A DNA stretch of 64,000 bases. It comes from Haematobacter genomosp. 1. Lineage in GTDB: Bacteria; Pseudomonadota; Alphaproteobacteria; Rhodobacterales; Rhodobacteraceae. The notes beneath the pieces are model-generated. The model searched no databases. It was not told where the DNA came from and saw nothing but the letters and a program-made list of their open reading frames with translations. The stretch spans positions 124,001-188,000 of the forward strand of contig NZ_NIPW01000004.1 of the NCBI RefSeq assembly GCF_002196855.1, written 5' to 3'. Shown here piece by piece: positions 9,002 through 21,030 of the stretch; the stretch's first letter is position 1; every line of letters starts with the position of its first letter. A program made the translations under genes and the position numbers.

Positions 9002-10051
9002 ATGGCCATCAGGACCTGGCTTCTTGGCACGGCCGCTGCGACGCTTGTCGCGCAGGCCGCATGGGCGCAATCGCCGAATTTGCTCGTTTTCGACTGGGCC
9101 GGCTTCGAGGATCCGGGGCTTCATCAGGCTTATATCGACAAATATGGCGCAAGTCCGCAGTACAGCTTTTACGCGGATGACGACGAGGCGTTCCAGAAGG
9201 TCGTCTCCGGCTTCAAGCCGGACATCGCCCATCCCTGCTCACAGATGATCTCCAAATACCGCGATGCTGGCCTGATCGAGCCGTGGGATACCTCCAAGCT
9301 GACGGCCTTCAAGGATCTGGATCCGGAGCTGCTTGATTCCCCCATCTTCAAGGATGACGGCGGGCTGTGGTTCCTGCCGACGGACTGGGCCTCCACCGCC
9401 ATTGCCTGGAACACGGAGAAGGTACCGGCGGAGGATGTCTCGACCCTTCAGGTGTTCAAGGATCCGAAATACGCCGGCCGCATCTCGCTGCCGAACTCGG
9501 TGGACGATATCTGGCCGCTCGCCTTTCTGGCAACCGGCGTGCACGACTGGACCCATGTGACGGACGATCAGTTCAAGGCCGCCGCCGACTGGCTCCGCGA
9601 GGTGCATCCGAACGTCCGCGCCTACTGGGCCGATCCGTCAGAGATGGGCCAGCTCATGGCGACGGGAGAGGTGCTGATCGCCTGGTCCTGGCCCGAGGGC
9701 GTGACACAGCTTGTTGCGGACGACTATCCCGTCGGCTTCCAGCGTGAGGCGAAAGAAGGCTCCTCGGCCTTCGTCTGCGGCTTCGTGAACTTCAAGAACG
9801 GGCCCGGATCGGAAGATCAGGCCTATGATTTCATGAATGCCTGGCTCCAGCCGTCGTCCGCCGAATATCTGGTGGACGTGTTCGGCTACGGCTCCTCCAA
9901 CAAGACCGCCATGGATGCGATGGATCCGGAGAAGCTGAAGGAGGCCGGTCTTGGCCCCGTCACGGTCCCGGTGCTGACGCAAAAGCCGCTGGAACAATCG
10001 CTTCGCGACCGGATGGTGCAGGAGTTCGAGAAGATCAAGGCCGGCTTCTGA
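9002..10051 (+). CDS. Periplasmic substrate-binding protein, spermidine/putrescine ABC type
   Basis: A 349-residue extracellular solute-binding protein. The signal peptide runs to WAQS (about residue 22). The mature protein begins NLLVFDWAGFEDP, the strand that in PotD/PotF-like proteins leads into the ligand site, and contains WFLPTDWASTAIAWNTEKV, the hinge-region pattern of this class. A purine-rich AGAGGATCGAGA precedes the ATG. No permease or ATPase gene is next to it, so it is an orphan here and must use a transporter encoded elsewhere or act as a sensor partner. The family binds polyamines, but related members bind amino acids or other cations, so the ligand is inferred. A strong hairpin follows. 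Confidence 0.83.
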   Translation: MAIRTWLLGTAAATLVAQAAWAQSPNLLVFDWAGFEDPGLHQAYIDKYGASPQYSFYADDDEAFQKVVSGFKPDIAHPCSQMISKYRDAGLIEPWDTSKLTAFKDLDPELLDSPIFKDDGGLWFLPTDWASTAIAWNTEKVPAEDVSTLQVFKDPKYAGRISLPNSVDDIWPLAFLATGVHDWTHVTDDQFKAAADWLREVHPNVRAYWADPSEMGQLMATGEVLIAWSWPEGVTQLVADDYPVGFQREAKEGSSAFVCGFVNFKNGPGSEDQAYDFMNAWLQPSSAEYLVDVFGYGSSNKTAMDAMDPEKLKEAGLGPVTVPVLTQKPLEQSLRDRMVQEFEKIKAGF

Positions 10052-10063
10052 GCCGCAGCCACG

Positions 10064-10090
10064 GGGTAGCCGGCGAACGGCTACCCTCTT
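10064..10090 (+). terminator. Rho-independent-type terminator of the binding-protein gene
   Basis: A perfect 9-bp stem GGGTAGCCG / CGGCTACCC with a 5-nt loop GCGAA lies 12 nt past the stop codon and is followed by TCTT. Confidence 0.7.
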
Positions 10091-10577
10091 CCCCCGCTGG
10101 TCCCCGCGCTGGCCCTGCAGAAGATGCCCCTTTCTTCACATCGGGGTTCACCCGTCTCCGGGGCGTTGCAACGGGGTGAACAGGATATCCTGAGCGTTTC
10201 GCCCGAGACTGAGACTGAGACTGAGACTGAGACTGAGACTGAGACTGAGACTGAGACTGAGACTGAGACTGAGACTGAGACTGAGACTGAGACTGAGACT
10301 GAGACTGAGACTGAGACTGAGACTGAGACTGAGACTGAGACTGAGACTGAGACTGAGACTGAGACTGAGACTGAGACTGAGACTGAGACTGAGACTGAGA
10401 CTGAGACTGAGACCAGATAAGGCGATGCCGCAACAGGTTTTATCCTTGCCAGCGGCGAAACATCATTGCCGGTGTGCCTCCCGAAATCATGCGGGCCGCC
10501 GTGCAGGAGGGGGTGGCTGGTCCCATGACATTATATTCAGGCTCCGAGAGAAAACCCGCATCCCGCCGCTCCGCCCA
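10088..10577. other. Non-coding stretch holding the hexamer array
   Basis: No supported gene lies between the binding-protein terminator and the ssrA promoter. About 40 percent of it is the GAGACT array at 10205-10413. Open frames crossing it in both directions are pure Glu-Thr or Ser-Gln repeats created by the hexamer, without a ribosome binding site or conserved flanks. Confidence 0.7.
10205..10413. repeat. Perfect hexanucleotide tandem repeat (GAGACT)34.8
   Basis: 34 complete GAGACT units followed by GAGAC, with no mismatch over 209 bases. The unit is a multiple of three, so it reads as alternating Glu-Thr on the plus strand (frame 10124-10420) and Ser-Gln on the minus strand (frame 10035-10433). 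It sits about 115 bases past a terminator and ends 165 bases before the ssrA -35 element. Perfect identity points to recent slippage expansion or an assembly or cloning artefact. Confidence 0.98.
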
Positions 10578-10606
10578 TTGATCGCAGCCACGGAGCGGTC
10601 TATATC
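10578..10606 (+). promoter_or_regulatory. Sigma-70-type promoter of ssrA
   Basis: TTGATC (10578-10583), a 17-nt spacer and TATATC (10601-10606) form a good housekeeping promoter. The expected start near 10613 fits the 5' end of the tmRNA acceptor half. Confidence 0.6.
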
Positions 10607-10612
10607 CTTCCC

Positions 10613-10936
10613 TGTCCGGGGCTTGCTTCGGACTATGGCGATAAACGCGCACGGAATAAGCGGATCGGACCCGGGGGCGGTACCCGGCGGCTCCACCAAA
10701 CACCCTTGTTGGGGGCGGAGGGGGCCGAAACAGGATCGACGAACGTGTAAAGGTGATTGCTTTCGCTCGGTGAGGTACCACCGTTACCGGTCCAAAAGTA
10801 CAGTTGCCAACAACAACCGTGCTCCGGTCGCTCTGGCTGCGTAAGCAGTTCGAGTACCGAAACTAAGTCCTTGCAGGTAGCACTGTAAGGCGGGGTTCGC
10901 AGGCACCTGGCAACAGAAGCCTGCACTTCCCCCCTT
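10613..10936 (+). ncRNA. ssrA: Circularly permuted two-piece tmRNA
   Basis: tmRNA rescues stalled ribosomes and tags the nascent peptide for proteolysis with SmpB. Here the gene is permuted: the acceptor half comes first and ends at the encoded CCA (10696-10698); the coding half begins at 10721 after a 22-nt spacer that should be removed. The 7-bp acceptor helix forms between 10721-10727 (GGGGCCG) and 10688-10694 (CGGCTCC) with one G-U pair. A 5-bp T-stem (10671-10675 / 10683-10687) closes a 7-nt loop. The conserved ACAGGATCGACG block follows the acceptor 5' strand. The tag frame ends at 10844, and a nested hairpin (10887-10895 / 10929-10936 enclosing GCAGGC / GCCTGC) closes the 3' end. Both outer ends are estimates. 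This permutation is typical of alphaproteobacteria. Confidence 0.93.
10806..10844 (+). CDS. tmRNA proteolysis tag ANNNRAPVALAA
   Basis: The tag-coding segment inside ssrA: twelve codons from the resume codon GCC at 10806 to TAA at 10842-10844. It is translated only in trans after a ribosome switches onto tmRNA. The ALAA end is the ClpXP-type degron. The resume position is inferred from the usual alanine start and family tag length. Confidence 0.88.
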   Translation, partial: ANNNRAPVALAA

Positions 10937-10938
10937 CT

Positions 10939-10966
10939 AAACGCAAAACGCCCCCCGAAGGAGGCG
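10939..10966 (-). terminator. Terminator of the alaS-DUF1330 transcript
   Basis: On the minus strand CGCCTCC, a TTCG loop and GGGGGCG form a 7-bp stem with one G-U pair, followed by TTTTGCGTTT. It lies 22 nt after the DUF1330 stop and just past the end of ssrA, so it may stop both. Confidence 0.8.
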
Positions 10967-10988
10967 TCTGAAGTGTGTTTCGCAAAGA

Positions 10989-11276
10989 TCAGGCGGTTTC
11001 TTCGACCACCACGAGATCGCGGATGGAGGCGTCTTTCGCGTGCGACAGGGCCTCCTGATAGTCGGGGCTGTTGTAGGCCTCCACCGCGGCTTCCACCGAA
11101 GGAAAGCGGGCCACGACATTCCGCGTCCGCTCATTGCCTTCGAGCTGAACATAGCGTCCGCCGCGGGCGAGGAACACGCCGCCGAACTTCGCCAGCGCGG
11201 GACCGGCGAGCTTGGCGTATTTGCCATAGGCCTCCGCGTCCGTCACTTCGACATGGGCTATCCAGAGAGCGCTCAT
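10989..11276 (-). CDS. DUF1330 domain-containing protein
   Basis: A 95-residue single-domain protein beginning MSALWIAHVEVTDAEAYGKY. The dimeric alpha/beta-barrel pattern of DUF1330 is complete: a first strand, the GGxFLARGG turn, RNVVARFPS, AVEAYNSPDYQEAL and a final strand. No enzymatic role is established for the family. It starts 3 nt after the alaS stop, so it is probably translated from the alaS message. The shared terminator lies just downstream. Confidence 0.88.
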   Translation of the reverse strand: MSALWIAHVEVTDAEAYGKYAKLAGPALAKFGGVFLARGGRYVQLEGNERTRNVVARFPSVEAAVEAYNSPDYQEALSHAKDASIRDLVVVEETA

Positions 11277-11279
11277 TCC

Positions 11280-13937
<2,658 letters not shown>

Positions 13938-14108
13938 CGGGTGCCTCGTCACGGGGGGAAGACCGGGGCCTCCCGCCCCGTCCATTGCGCACACGACTAT
14001 CCCTCCCGGCAGCGTCTGTCCATCGCTCCCGGCAAGAAAGCCGCGCATCCAGCCTTGGAGATGGGAGATTGTGCGGCATGTGACAAGGTGGAAGGAGCGG
14101 GAGCCGCC

Positions 14109-14468
14109 ATGCCATCCCTCGCCAGCCATCTCCGCCTGAAACGGGTCTATGATCCGCCCGATCCGGCCGACGGGAAGCGCATTCTGGTGGACAGGCTCTG
14201 GCCACGCGGCATGACGCGGGAGCGGGCGGCGCTCGACGACTGGCGCAAAGACCTCGCGCCGAGCGACGGGCTTCGCCGGTGGTTCGCCCATGATCCGGCG
14301 AAATGGCCGGAATTCCGGGCGCGCTATCTGGAGGAGTTGAAGGCACAGGACACGGCCCTGAACCAGCTTCGCACGGAGGCGGAGGGGGAGGTCGTCACCC
14401 TCCTCTACGGCGCGCGGGATACGGAGCACAACGAAGCGGTCGTGCTCCGCGATCTGCTGCTTGGATAG
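14109..14468 (+). CDS. DUF488 family protein (YeaO-like)
   Basis: A 119-residue protein with the YeaO-type DUF488 pattern: KRVYDPP, then [43 protein letters not shown] and [13 protein letters not shown]. The biochemical role of this family is not established. It is divergent from alaS and ends six nt before the convergent rlmN stop. Only the last part of a long frame antisense to alaS is real; the ATG at 14109 gives the conserved N-terminus and has a GGGAG sequence upstream. Confidence 0.88.
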   Translation: MPSLASHLRLKRVYDPPDPADGKRILVDRLWPRGMTRERAALDDWRKDLAPSDGLRRWFAHDPAKWPEFRARYLEELKAQDTALNQLRTEAEGEVVTLLYGARDTEHNEAVVLRDLLLG

Positions 14469-14474
14469 CCCGGC

Positions 14475-15713
<1,239 letters not shown>

Positions 15714-15813
15714 TTCGACTATCCGGCTTCTGGGCAGGCCACCCATATAGCCCATCTTGCGGGAAAGCGAAACTCCCCCGCGCATTGTTACCGGATTTTG
15801 ACAGCAATCAGCC

Positions 15814-16329
15814 TCAGCGGCAGAGCTTCGCCGCCTCGTCAACCGCCGCCGTCACGCCTTTCAGCGAGAATACGTCACGTGTATCCGTTCCCCGCTGCGA
15901 GTGCCCCGTGATAACCGCTTCGGCCCCGCCCCTGAGCGCGGCGACGAGACGCTGGTCATCAGCGGGAGTGCCGGGCCAGGCCCAGTCGCCATCCGTGAAC
16001 ATCTCGAACTTGGAGCCGCCCACATCCACCGAAACCGTGGAATTCGCGGCGAAGGGATAGCCGCCCGCGAAGGAGACCTCCGGCTGACCGCCGCGATAGG
16101 TGATATAGAGCCGGATATCCCCCCGCGAGACCTCTGCCCGCTTGCCATCGCGCGAGGCGGTGGAGGATTTCGGGCTCGTCACCGCCCAGCATTCCTTCGG
16201 GCTTTGCGATGCGAAATAGCTCCAGTCGTCCTTCTGCCCGGAGGCAGTCGTCTGTTGCGCCGATGCGGCCGTGGCCAGTCCCATGACTGCGGTCATGCCG
16301 GCGATGGCGCACAGGATGCGTGGTGTCAT
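15814..16329 (-). CDS. Invasion-associated locus B (IalB) family periplasmic protein
   Basis: A 171-residue exported protein. The signal peptide ends near ASAQQ. The rest matches the IalB/Bartonella fold: [19 protein letters not shown], a strand-rich middle with [49 protein letters not shown], and a final [17 protein letters not shown]. Two mature Cys residues could form a disulfide. The family is named after a Bartonella invasion locus, but in free-living alphaproteobacteria its function is unknown. It is upstream of rlmN on the same strand. Confidence 0.85.
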   Translation of the reverse strand: MTPRILCAIAGMTAVMGLATAASAQQTTASGQKDDWSYFASQSPKECWAVTSPKSSTASRDGKRAEVSRGDIRLYITYRGGQPEVSFAGGYPFAANSTVSVDVGGSKFEMFTDGDWAWPGTPADDQRLVAALRGGAEAVITGHSQRGTDTRDVFSLKGVTAAVDEAAKLCR

Positions 16330-16491
16330 TGGCTCACAGCCTCCGTCTCTCTGCCTCTGTCCCCCGCCTGCCACCGCTTTTCGCGGTCTTTTGGTGTGGC
16401 GGACGCTGTTTCAAGTGCTTAGTTCTTAGCGCAAAGCCGTCGCCGGACGAAACCCCCGTCGGACAAAGTTCGCATTTCTGTGAGAGGCAAC

Positions 16492-17490
16492 ATGACAGAC
16501 GCGATTCCCATGGCGGAACTTTGGCGGGGCGGAAGGCTGGAAAGCCGGCATGTCGGCCATGCGGTGATCGTCCATGCGGAGGATGGCGTCATCGCAAGCT
16601 GGGGAGAGCCGGAGACGCTCATCTATCCCCGCTCCTCCTGCAAGATGATTCAGGCGCTGCCGCTTCTCGAAAGCGGAGCCGCAGAGGCCGCCGGATTGAC
16701 GGAGGCGCAGTTGGCGCTTGCCTGTGCAAGCCACAGCGGCGCGCGGCTCCATACCGACATGGTGGAGACGTGGCTCGCCGCGCTCGGACTGCGGGAGGAG
16801 GACCTGCGCTGCGGATGCCACATGCCGGGGGATGAGGCGGCCCGGAACGGCCTGATCCGCGCGGAGAGGCAGCCCTGCCAGATCCACAACAACTGCTCGG
16901 GCAAGCATTCGGGGTTCCTGACGCTCAACAGGCATCTTGGCGGCGGGCCGGAGTATGTTGATCCGGATCACCCCGTTCAGCAGGCGGTGAAGGAGGCGTT
17001 CGAGGCGACAACGGGCCTTTCCTCTCCCGGCTACGGGATCGACGGCTGCTCCGCGCCGAACTTCGCCACCACCGTCACCGGCCTCGCCCGCGCGATGGCC
17101 TTCTTCGCGGGTGCCAACCCGGAAGGGTCGCTGCGGGAACGGGCGGCGGCGCGTCTGCACCGGGCCATGGCCGCGCACCCGGAACTGGTCGCCGGAGAGG
17201 GCCGCGCCTGCACGGAACTGATGCGTGCGATGGGCGGACGCGTCGCGATCAAGACCGGGGCGGAGGCCGTCTTCGTCGCGATTCTGCCGGAGCAGCGGCT
17301 TGGCGTGGCGCTGAAGATCGTGGATGGCGGCACGCGCGGCTCGGAAGCGGCAATCACCGCCCTCCTTGTGCATCTGGGAGTGCTGGACGGCGACCATCCC
17401 GCCGCGCGGAAGCGGCTGAATGCCATCCAGAGCAACTGGCGCGGGTTTGAGACAGGTATCGTCACCGCCGCGCCCGGATTTCCCGCCTGA
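16492..17490 (+). CDS. L-asparaginase, Rhizobium etli (class 3) type
   Basis: A 332-residue enzyme that hydrolyses asparagine. It belongs to the R. etli-type family, unrelated to E. coli AnsA/B. The two Ser-Lys tandems described for R. etli ReAV can be placed: Ser48-Lys51 in PRSSCK, and Ser80 in CASHSGA with a lysine in VAIKTG (Lys254). The metal-site residues Cys135 and Lys138 are in NNCSGKHSG and the second Cys in GIDGCSAPNFA. GAGAGG just before the ATG at 16492 decides this start over GTG at 16480. It stands alone between divergent ialB and convergent serB. Confidence 0.9.
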   Translation: MTDAIPMAELWRGGRLESRHVGHAVIVHAEDGVIASWGEPETLIYPRSSCKMIQALPLLESGAAEAAGLTEAQLALACASHSGARLHTDMVETWLAALGLREEDLRCGCHMPGDEAARNGLIRAERQPCQIHNNCSGKHSGFLTLNRHLGGGPEYVDPDHPVQQAVKEAFEATTGLSSPGYGIDGCSAPNFATTVTGLARAMAFFAGANPEGSLRERAAARLHRAMAAHPELVAGEGRACTELMRAMGGRVAIKTGAEAVFVAILPEQRLGVALKIVDGGTRGSEAAITALLVHLGVLDGDHPAARKRLNAIQSNWRGFETGIVTAAPGFPA

Positions 17491-17500
17491 TCCTCAGGCT

Positions 17501-17520
17501 CGGCCGGGAGCACCCGGCCG
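17501..17520. terminator. Bidirectional hairpin between asparaginase and serB
   Basis: A perfect 8-bp stem CGGCCGGG / CCCGGCCG with loop AGCA lies between two convergent genes. No T-tract is visible on either side. Confidence 0.5.
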
Positions 17521-17546
17521 GCGAGGCGCAACCGGTCCCTCGCCTG

Positions 17547-18422
17547 TCAGGCAGCGAACTCCTCGCGCGCATAGCCCTGAATGTAGAGCAGCGCGGTGAG
17601 ATCGCCGAAATTCACCCGCACGTCGCATTGAGCGGCCACTGCGGGTTTCGCATGGAGTGCCACGCCGGTGCCCGCCCGCTCCAGCATTCCAAGGTCGTTC
17701 GCCCCGTCGCCGACGGCGATGACATCCGCCTCCGCGATGCCGAGACGGGCGGAAATCTCCTCCAGCGCCGCGACCTTGGCGGCACGCCCGAGGATCGGCT
17801 CCGCCACCTCTCCCGTCAGCGCACCCTCCGCCGACAGCAGGGTATTCGCCCGGTTTTCGTCAAAACCGAGATGCGCCGCCACCGGCCCGGTGAAGGAGGT
17901 GAACCCGCCCGAGACAAGCACGGCATGGCCGCCATTCGCGTGCATCGTGGCGATCAGCTCCCGACCGCCGGGGGTATAGGTGATCCGCTCCGCCAGCACC
18001 TTGCCGATGACGGAGACGGGAAGCCCCTTTAGAAGACCGACCCGCTCCCGCAGCGCGCCCTCGAAATCCAGCTCTCCGTTCATGGCGCGGCGGGTGATCT
18101 CGGCCACGCGAGGACCGACACCGGCCTCATCGGCCAGCTCGTCGATGCACTCCTGCTGGATCATCGTGGAGTCCATGTCGGCCAGCAGCATGCGCTTGCG
18201 CCGCCCCGCCGCTGGCTGCACAACGAGATCGACCCCCTGTGCCTGCAACAGCTCCCACCGCGTCCAGAGATCGGCGGGCCTGCCCGCAAGATCGAATTCC
18301 GCCGCGATGGCCGGGGCGAGCCAGCGCGTGTCTCCTCCGCCCCAGTCCCGGGCGAGAGCATCCACGATTCCGGCGGTCAATCCGCCCCGTTCGGGAGAGA
18401 CAAGTAGAGTGGCGACATGCAT
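17547..18422 (-). CDS. serB: Phosphoserine phosphatase
   Basis: A 291-residue HAD-superfamily enzyme for the last step of serine biosynthesis. HAD motif I is LLADMDSTMI, motif II is VLVSGGFTSFTG, and motif III/IV is IAVGDGANDLGMLERAGTG. The N-terminal 80 residues resemble the ACT-like leader of SerB. The ATG at 18422 has GAAGGTG upstream; a GTG at 18431 would add three residues. It is a single gene, convergent with the asparaginase. Confidence 0.94.
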   Translation of the reverse strand: MHVATLLVSPERGGLTAGIVDALARDWGGGDTRWLAPAIAAEFDLAGRPADLWTRWELLQAQGVDLVVQPAAGRRKRMLLADMDSTMIQQECIDELADEAGVGPRVAEITRRAMNGELDFEGALRERVGLLKGLPVSVIGKVLAERITYTPGGRELIATMHANGGHAVLVSGGFTSFTGPVAAHLGFDENRANTLLSAEGALTGEVAEPILGRAAKVAALEEISARLGIAEADVIAVGDGANDLGMLERAGTGVALHAKPAVAAQCDVRVNFGDLTALLYIQGYAREEFAA

Positions 18423-18539
18423 CCGGGGCACCTTCGCTGATGGCGTTGTCGCCGCTTAACCGATCCGCCCCGGCTTCGCCAGCCGCGAGCCGCGCAGATG
18501 CCGCTTGCCAGAGGCCCGCTCCCGCACCACATCTTGCGG

Positions 18540-19421
18540 ATGGATCACGACACCCCTCCCCCTCCGGCCCAGCCGAAGCCCCAGTTGAAGCCCGAGCTGA
18601 ACCCCGGTTTGAAGCCCGCCGAGCCGAAGCCCGCTATGTCAAAGCCACCTGTGCCGAAGCCCCATGCGCCGGAGACCGCATCCTCTGCGGTGAAGCCCGA
18701 TCCGCTGCTGTTCGCCTCCTACAACGTCCACAAGGGCGTGGGGCTGGACATGAAGCGGGATCCCTCCCGCACGGCGCGGGTGATCGCAGAGATCGCGCCG
18801 GATGCCATCGCGCTGCAGGAGGCAGACCGCCGCTTCGGGGCGCGGACGGGGGTGCTCGATCTGGGGGAAATCCGCGAGCGCACGGGGCTGGAGCCGATTC
18901 CACTGACTGACCGACTGGGGCGCGCGGCGCACGGCTGGCACGGCAATCTCGTCCTCATGCGGAACGCGGAGTTGGAGGATGTCCGTCCCGTGCACCTGCC
19001 GGGGCTGGAGCCGCGGGGGGCGGTCATGGTGGATGCTCGGCTGAATGGCCAGCCGCTCCGGCTGATCGCCGCGCATCTGGGGCTGCTGCGCTCCTCCCGT
19101 CTGCTCCAGACCCAGCTTCTGAGCCGGTTGCAGGATGAAGCGGAGGGTCGGCCCACCGTGCTCATGGGGGATCTGAACGAATGGCGGCGGGCGCCTTTCG
19201 GCGCGTTGGCGCCGCTGCGCAATCTGGGCGGCGACGGGCGGAGCGTGCCGACCTACCCCGCGCGACGACCCTTCCTTCCGCTTGACCGCATCTACACCTG
19301 CCAGAACGCGGAACTCATTGATCTGCATGCGCATCAGACACCGCTGTCCCGTATCGCTTCGGACCACCTGCCGCTTACCGCGCGGATCAGGCTGGGCGTC
19401 GATGCGCCGCCAAGTCTCTGA
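18540..19421 (+). CDS. Endonuclease/exonuclease/phosphatase (EEP) family protein
   Basis: A 293-residue protein with an EEP fold from about residue 60. Visible motifs are ASYNVHKG (strand with Asn), IALQEADRRFG (metal-binding Glu), VLMGDLNEW (Asp-Leu-Asn) and SDHLPLTARI (catalytic Asp-His). The first 55 residues are a Lys-Pro-rich low-complexity tail of repeated xPK/LKP units. No signal peptide is evident. It lies 9 nt before the phospholipase D family gene, so the two are likely co-transcribed and may both act on phosphodiesters. Substrate unknown. Confidence 0.85.
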   Translation: MDHDTPPPPAQPKPQLKPELNPGLKPAEPKPAMSKPPVPKPHAPETASSAVKPDPLLFASYNVHKGVGLDMKRDPSRTARVIAEIAPDAIALQEADRRFGARTGVLDLGEIRERTGLEPIPLTDRLGRAAHGWHGNLVLMRNAELEDVRPVHLPGLEPRGAVMVDARLNGQPLRLIAAHLGLLRSSRLLQTQLLSRLQDEAEGRPTVLMGDLNEWRRAPFGALAPLRNLGGDGRSVPTYPARRPFLPLDRIYTCQNAELIDLHAHQTPLSRIASDHLPLTARIRLGVDAPPSL

Positions 19422-19430
19422 CGCCGCTCC

Positions 19431-20975
19431 ATGCATTGGCTTATCTGGCTTTCCCTGATTGTCGCTGTCGCTGTCGGGGCGTCGCTTTTCGCGCTCTGGT
19501 CTTTCGGGCGTTTCGCCCGGAGGGCGAGCGGGCCCGATAGTCACGCACTGCCGCGGACCGTCCGCTCAAGTCCCTTCGACACGGTTCTCGACCCGCTGGA
19601 GACGGCGCATCCCGGGATGAGCGGCGGCGCCCTGCTGTTCTGCGGGCAGGATGCCTTTGCCGCGCGGTTCGAGAGCATCCGCCGCGCCACCCGCTCGATC
19701 GACCTGCAATACTATATCTGGAAGGATGACATCACCGGCAACCTGCTGGCGGGAGAACTGCTGACCGCCGCTGACAGGGGGGTCCGCATCCGTATCCTGC
19801 TGGACGATGTGAACGTCCTCGGGATCGACCCGAAATGGCTGAACCTCAATGGACATCCCCGGGTGGAGATGCGGATCTTCAACCCGATCGTCAACCGGCA
19901 GAGCGCGCTCCGCCGGGGGATCGAGATGGCGCTGGCGCTCGTCCGCTACAACCGGCGGATGCACACCAAGTCGTGGACGGTGGACGGTCGGATTTCGATC
20001 ATCGGCGGGCGGAACATCGGCGACAGCTATTTCGACGCCGCGCGCAGGCGCAGGCGGAATTCGCTGGATGCCGACATGCTGCTCGCCGGCCCCGTGGTCG
20101 CCGAGGTGGAGACGATGTTCGATGCCTACTGGAACAGCGATCTCGCCCTGCCGCTTTCTGCGCTGTGGTCCGAGCGGATCAACGACCTCGTGAGCTTCCG
20201 CCGCCGCATCGGCGCACTTCGCCGTCACCGGCGCGGGCGCGAGTACCTCTCCCGCGCGCTCAAGGGCGATGATGCTCTGCCCGGGCTGGACAGGCTCGTC
20301 TGGTCCGATACCTTCCGCATCGTCACCGATCCGCCCGAAAAGGCACGGGGCGAAAAGCGGGAGGAGTGGCTGCCTACCCATCTCGGCCGGCTTATCAACC
20401 AGGCGGAACAACGGTTCGAGATGATTACGCCCTATCTCGTTCCCGGAAAGCCGGGGATGGCGCAACTCGGAGAATTGCGGGAGCGCGGGGTGGAGGTGAG
20501 ACTGCTGACCAATGCGCTGGCCACGACCGACCACTCTATCGTCCACGGCGCCTATCGCCGCTACCGGGTGCCGTTGCTGACGGACGGCGTGGAACTCCAT
20601 GAGTATGCCCCGACGGACGAAGGCGCGCGGCGGGGCCGCATGCTGCACGCCAAGACCTTCGTGATCGACCGGCGGACGGCATTCATCGGCTCCTTCAACT
20701 ACGACCTCCGCTCTGCCTTTCTCAATACGGAGGTCGGCGTCGTATTCGAGGCCCCCGAACTGGTCGGGGCGCTCTGCGATTGGCAGGACGCGGCGATGGC
20801 CCCGCAGAATGCCTTTCACCTGTCGCTCCATGGCCGCTGGATCCGATGGGATCAGTCGCTGGAGGGTCAGGACGCCTCGCAACTGCCCGAAATCTGGTAT
20901 GAACCCAAGGCGTCGCCTGCGCGACGGGCATTGTCGTGGATTGTCGGTCATTTGCCGATCCATTCCTATCTCTAG
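19431..20975 (+). CDS. Phospholipase D family protein, ClsC-like cardiolipin synthase
   Basis: A 514-residue membrane-anchored PLD-superfamily enzyme. An N-terminal hydrophobic helix (residues 1-26) is followed by two HKD motifs: HTKSWTVDGRISIIGGRN and HAKTFVIDRRTAFIGSFN. The spacing and the IDLQYYIWKDD strand match the YmdC/ClsC branch, which uses phosphatidylethanolamine or phosphatidylglycerol to make cardiolipin. In E. coli ClsC needs a partner, YmdB; none is seen here. The preceding EEP gene is 9 nt away. Confidence 0.85.
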   Translation: MHWLIWLSLIVAVAVGASLFALWSFGRFARRASGPDSHALPRTVRSSPFDTVLDPLETAHPGMSGGALLFCGQDAFAARFESIRRATRSIDLQYYIWKDDITGNLLAGELLTAADRGVRIRILLDDVNVLGIDPKWLNLNGHPRVEMRIFNPIVNRQSALRRGIEMALALVRYNRRMHTKSWTVDGRISIIGGRNIGDSYFDAARRRRRNSLDADMLLAGPVVAEVETMFDAYWNSDLALPLSALWSERINDLVSFRRRIGALRRHRRGREYLSRALKGDDALPGLDRLVWSDTFRIVTDPPEKARGEKREEWLPTHLGRLINQAEQRFEMITPYLVPGKPGMAQLGELRERGVEVRLLTNALATTDHSIVHGAYRRYRVPLLTDGVELHEYAPTDEGARRGRMLHAKTFVIDRRTAFIGSFNYDLRSAFLNTEVGVVFEAPELVGALCDWQDAAMAPQNAFHLSLHGRWIRWDQSLEGQDASQLPEIWYEPKASPARRALSWIVGHLPIHSYL

Positions 20976-21030
20976 GGCTGGAAAGGCGGTGGCTTACAGG
21001 CGATCATCACCGCGCTGACGGAGGAATGCC

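Noticed and set aside
10205-10413. CRISPR array
   Set aside because: The hexamer units are contiguous with no spacers.
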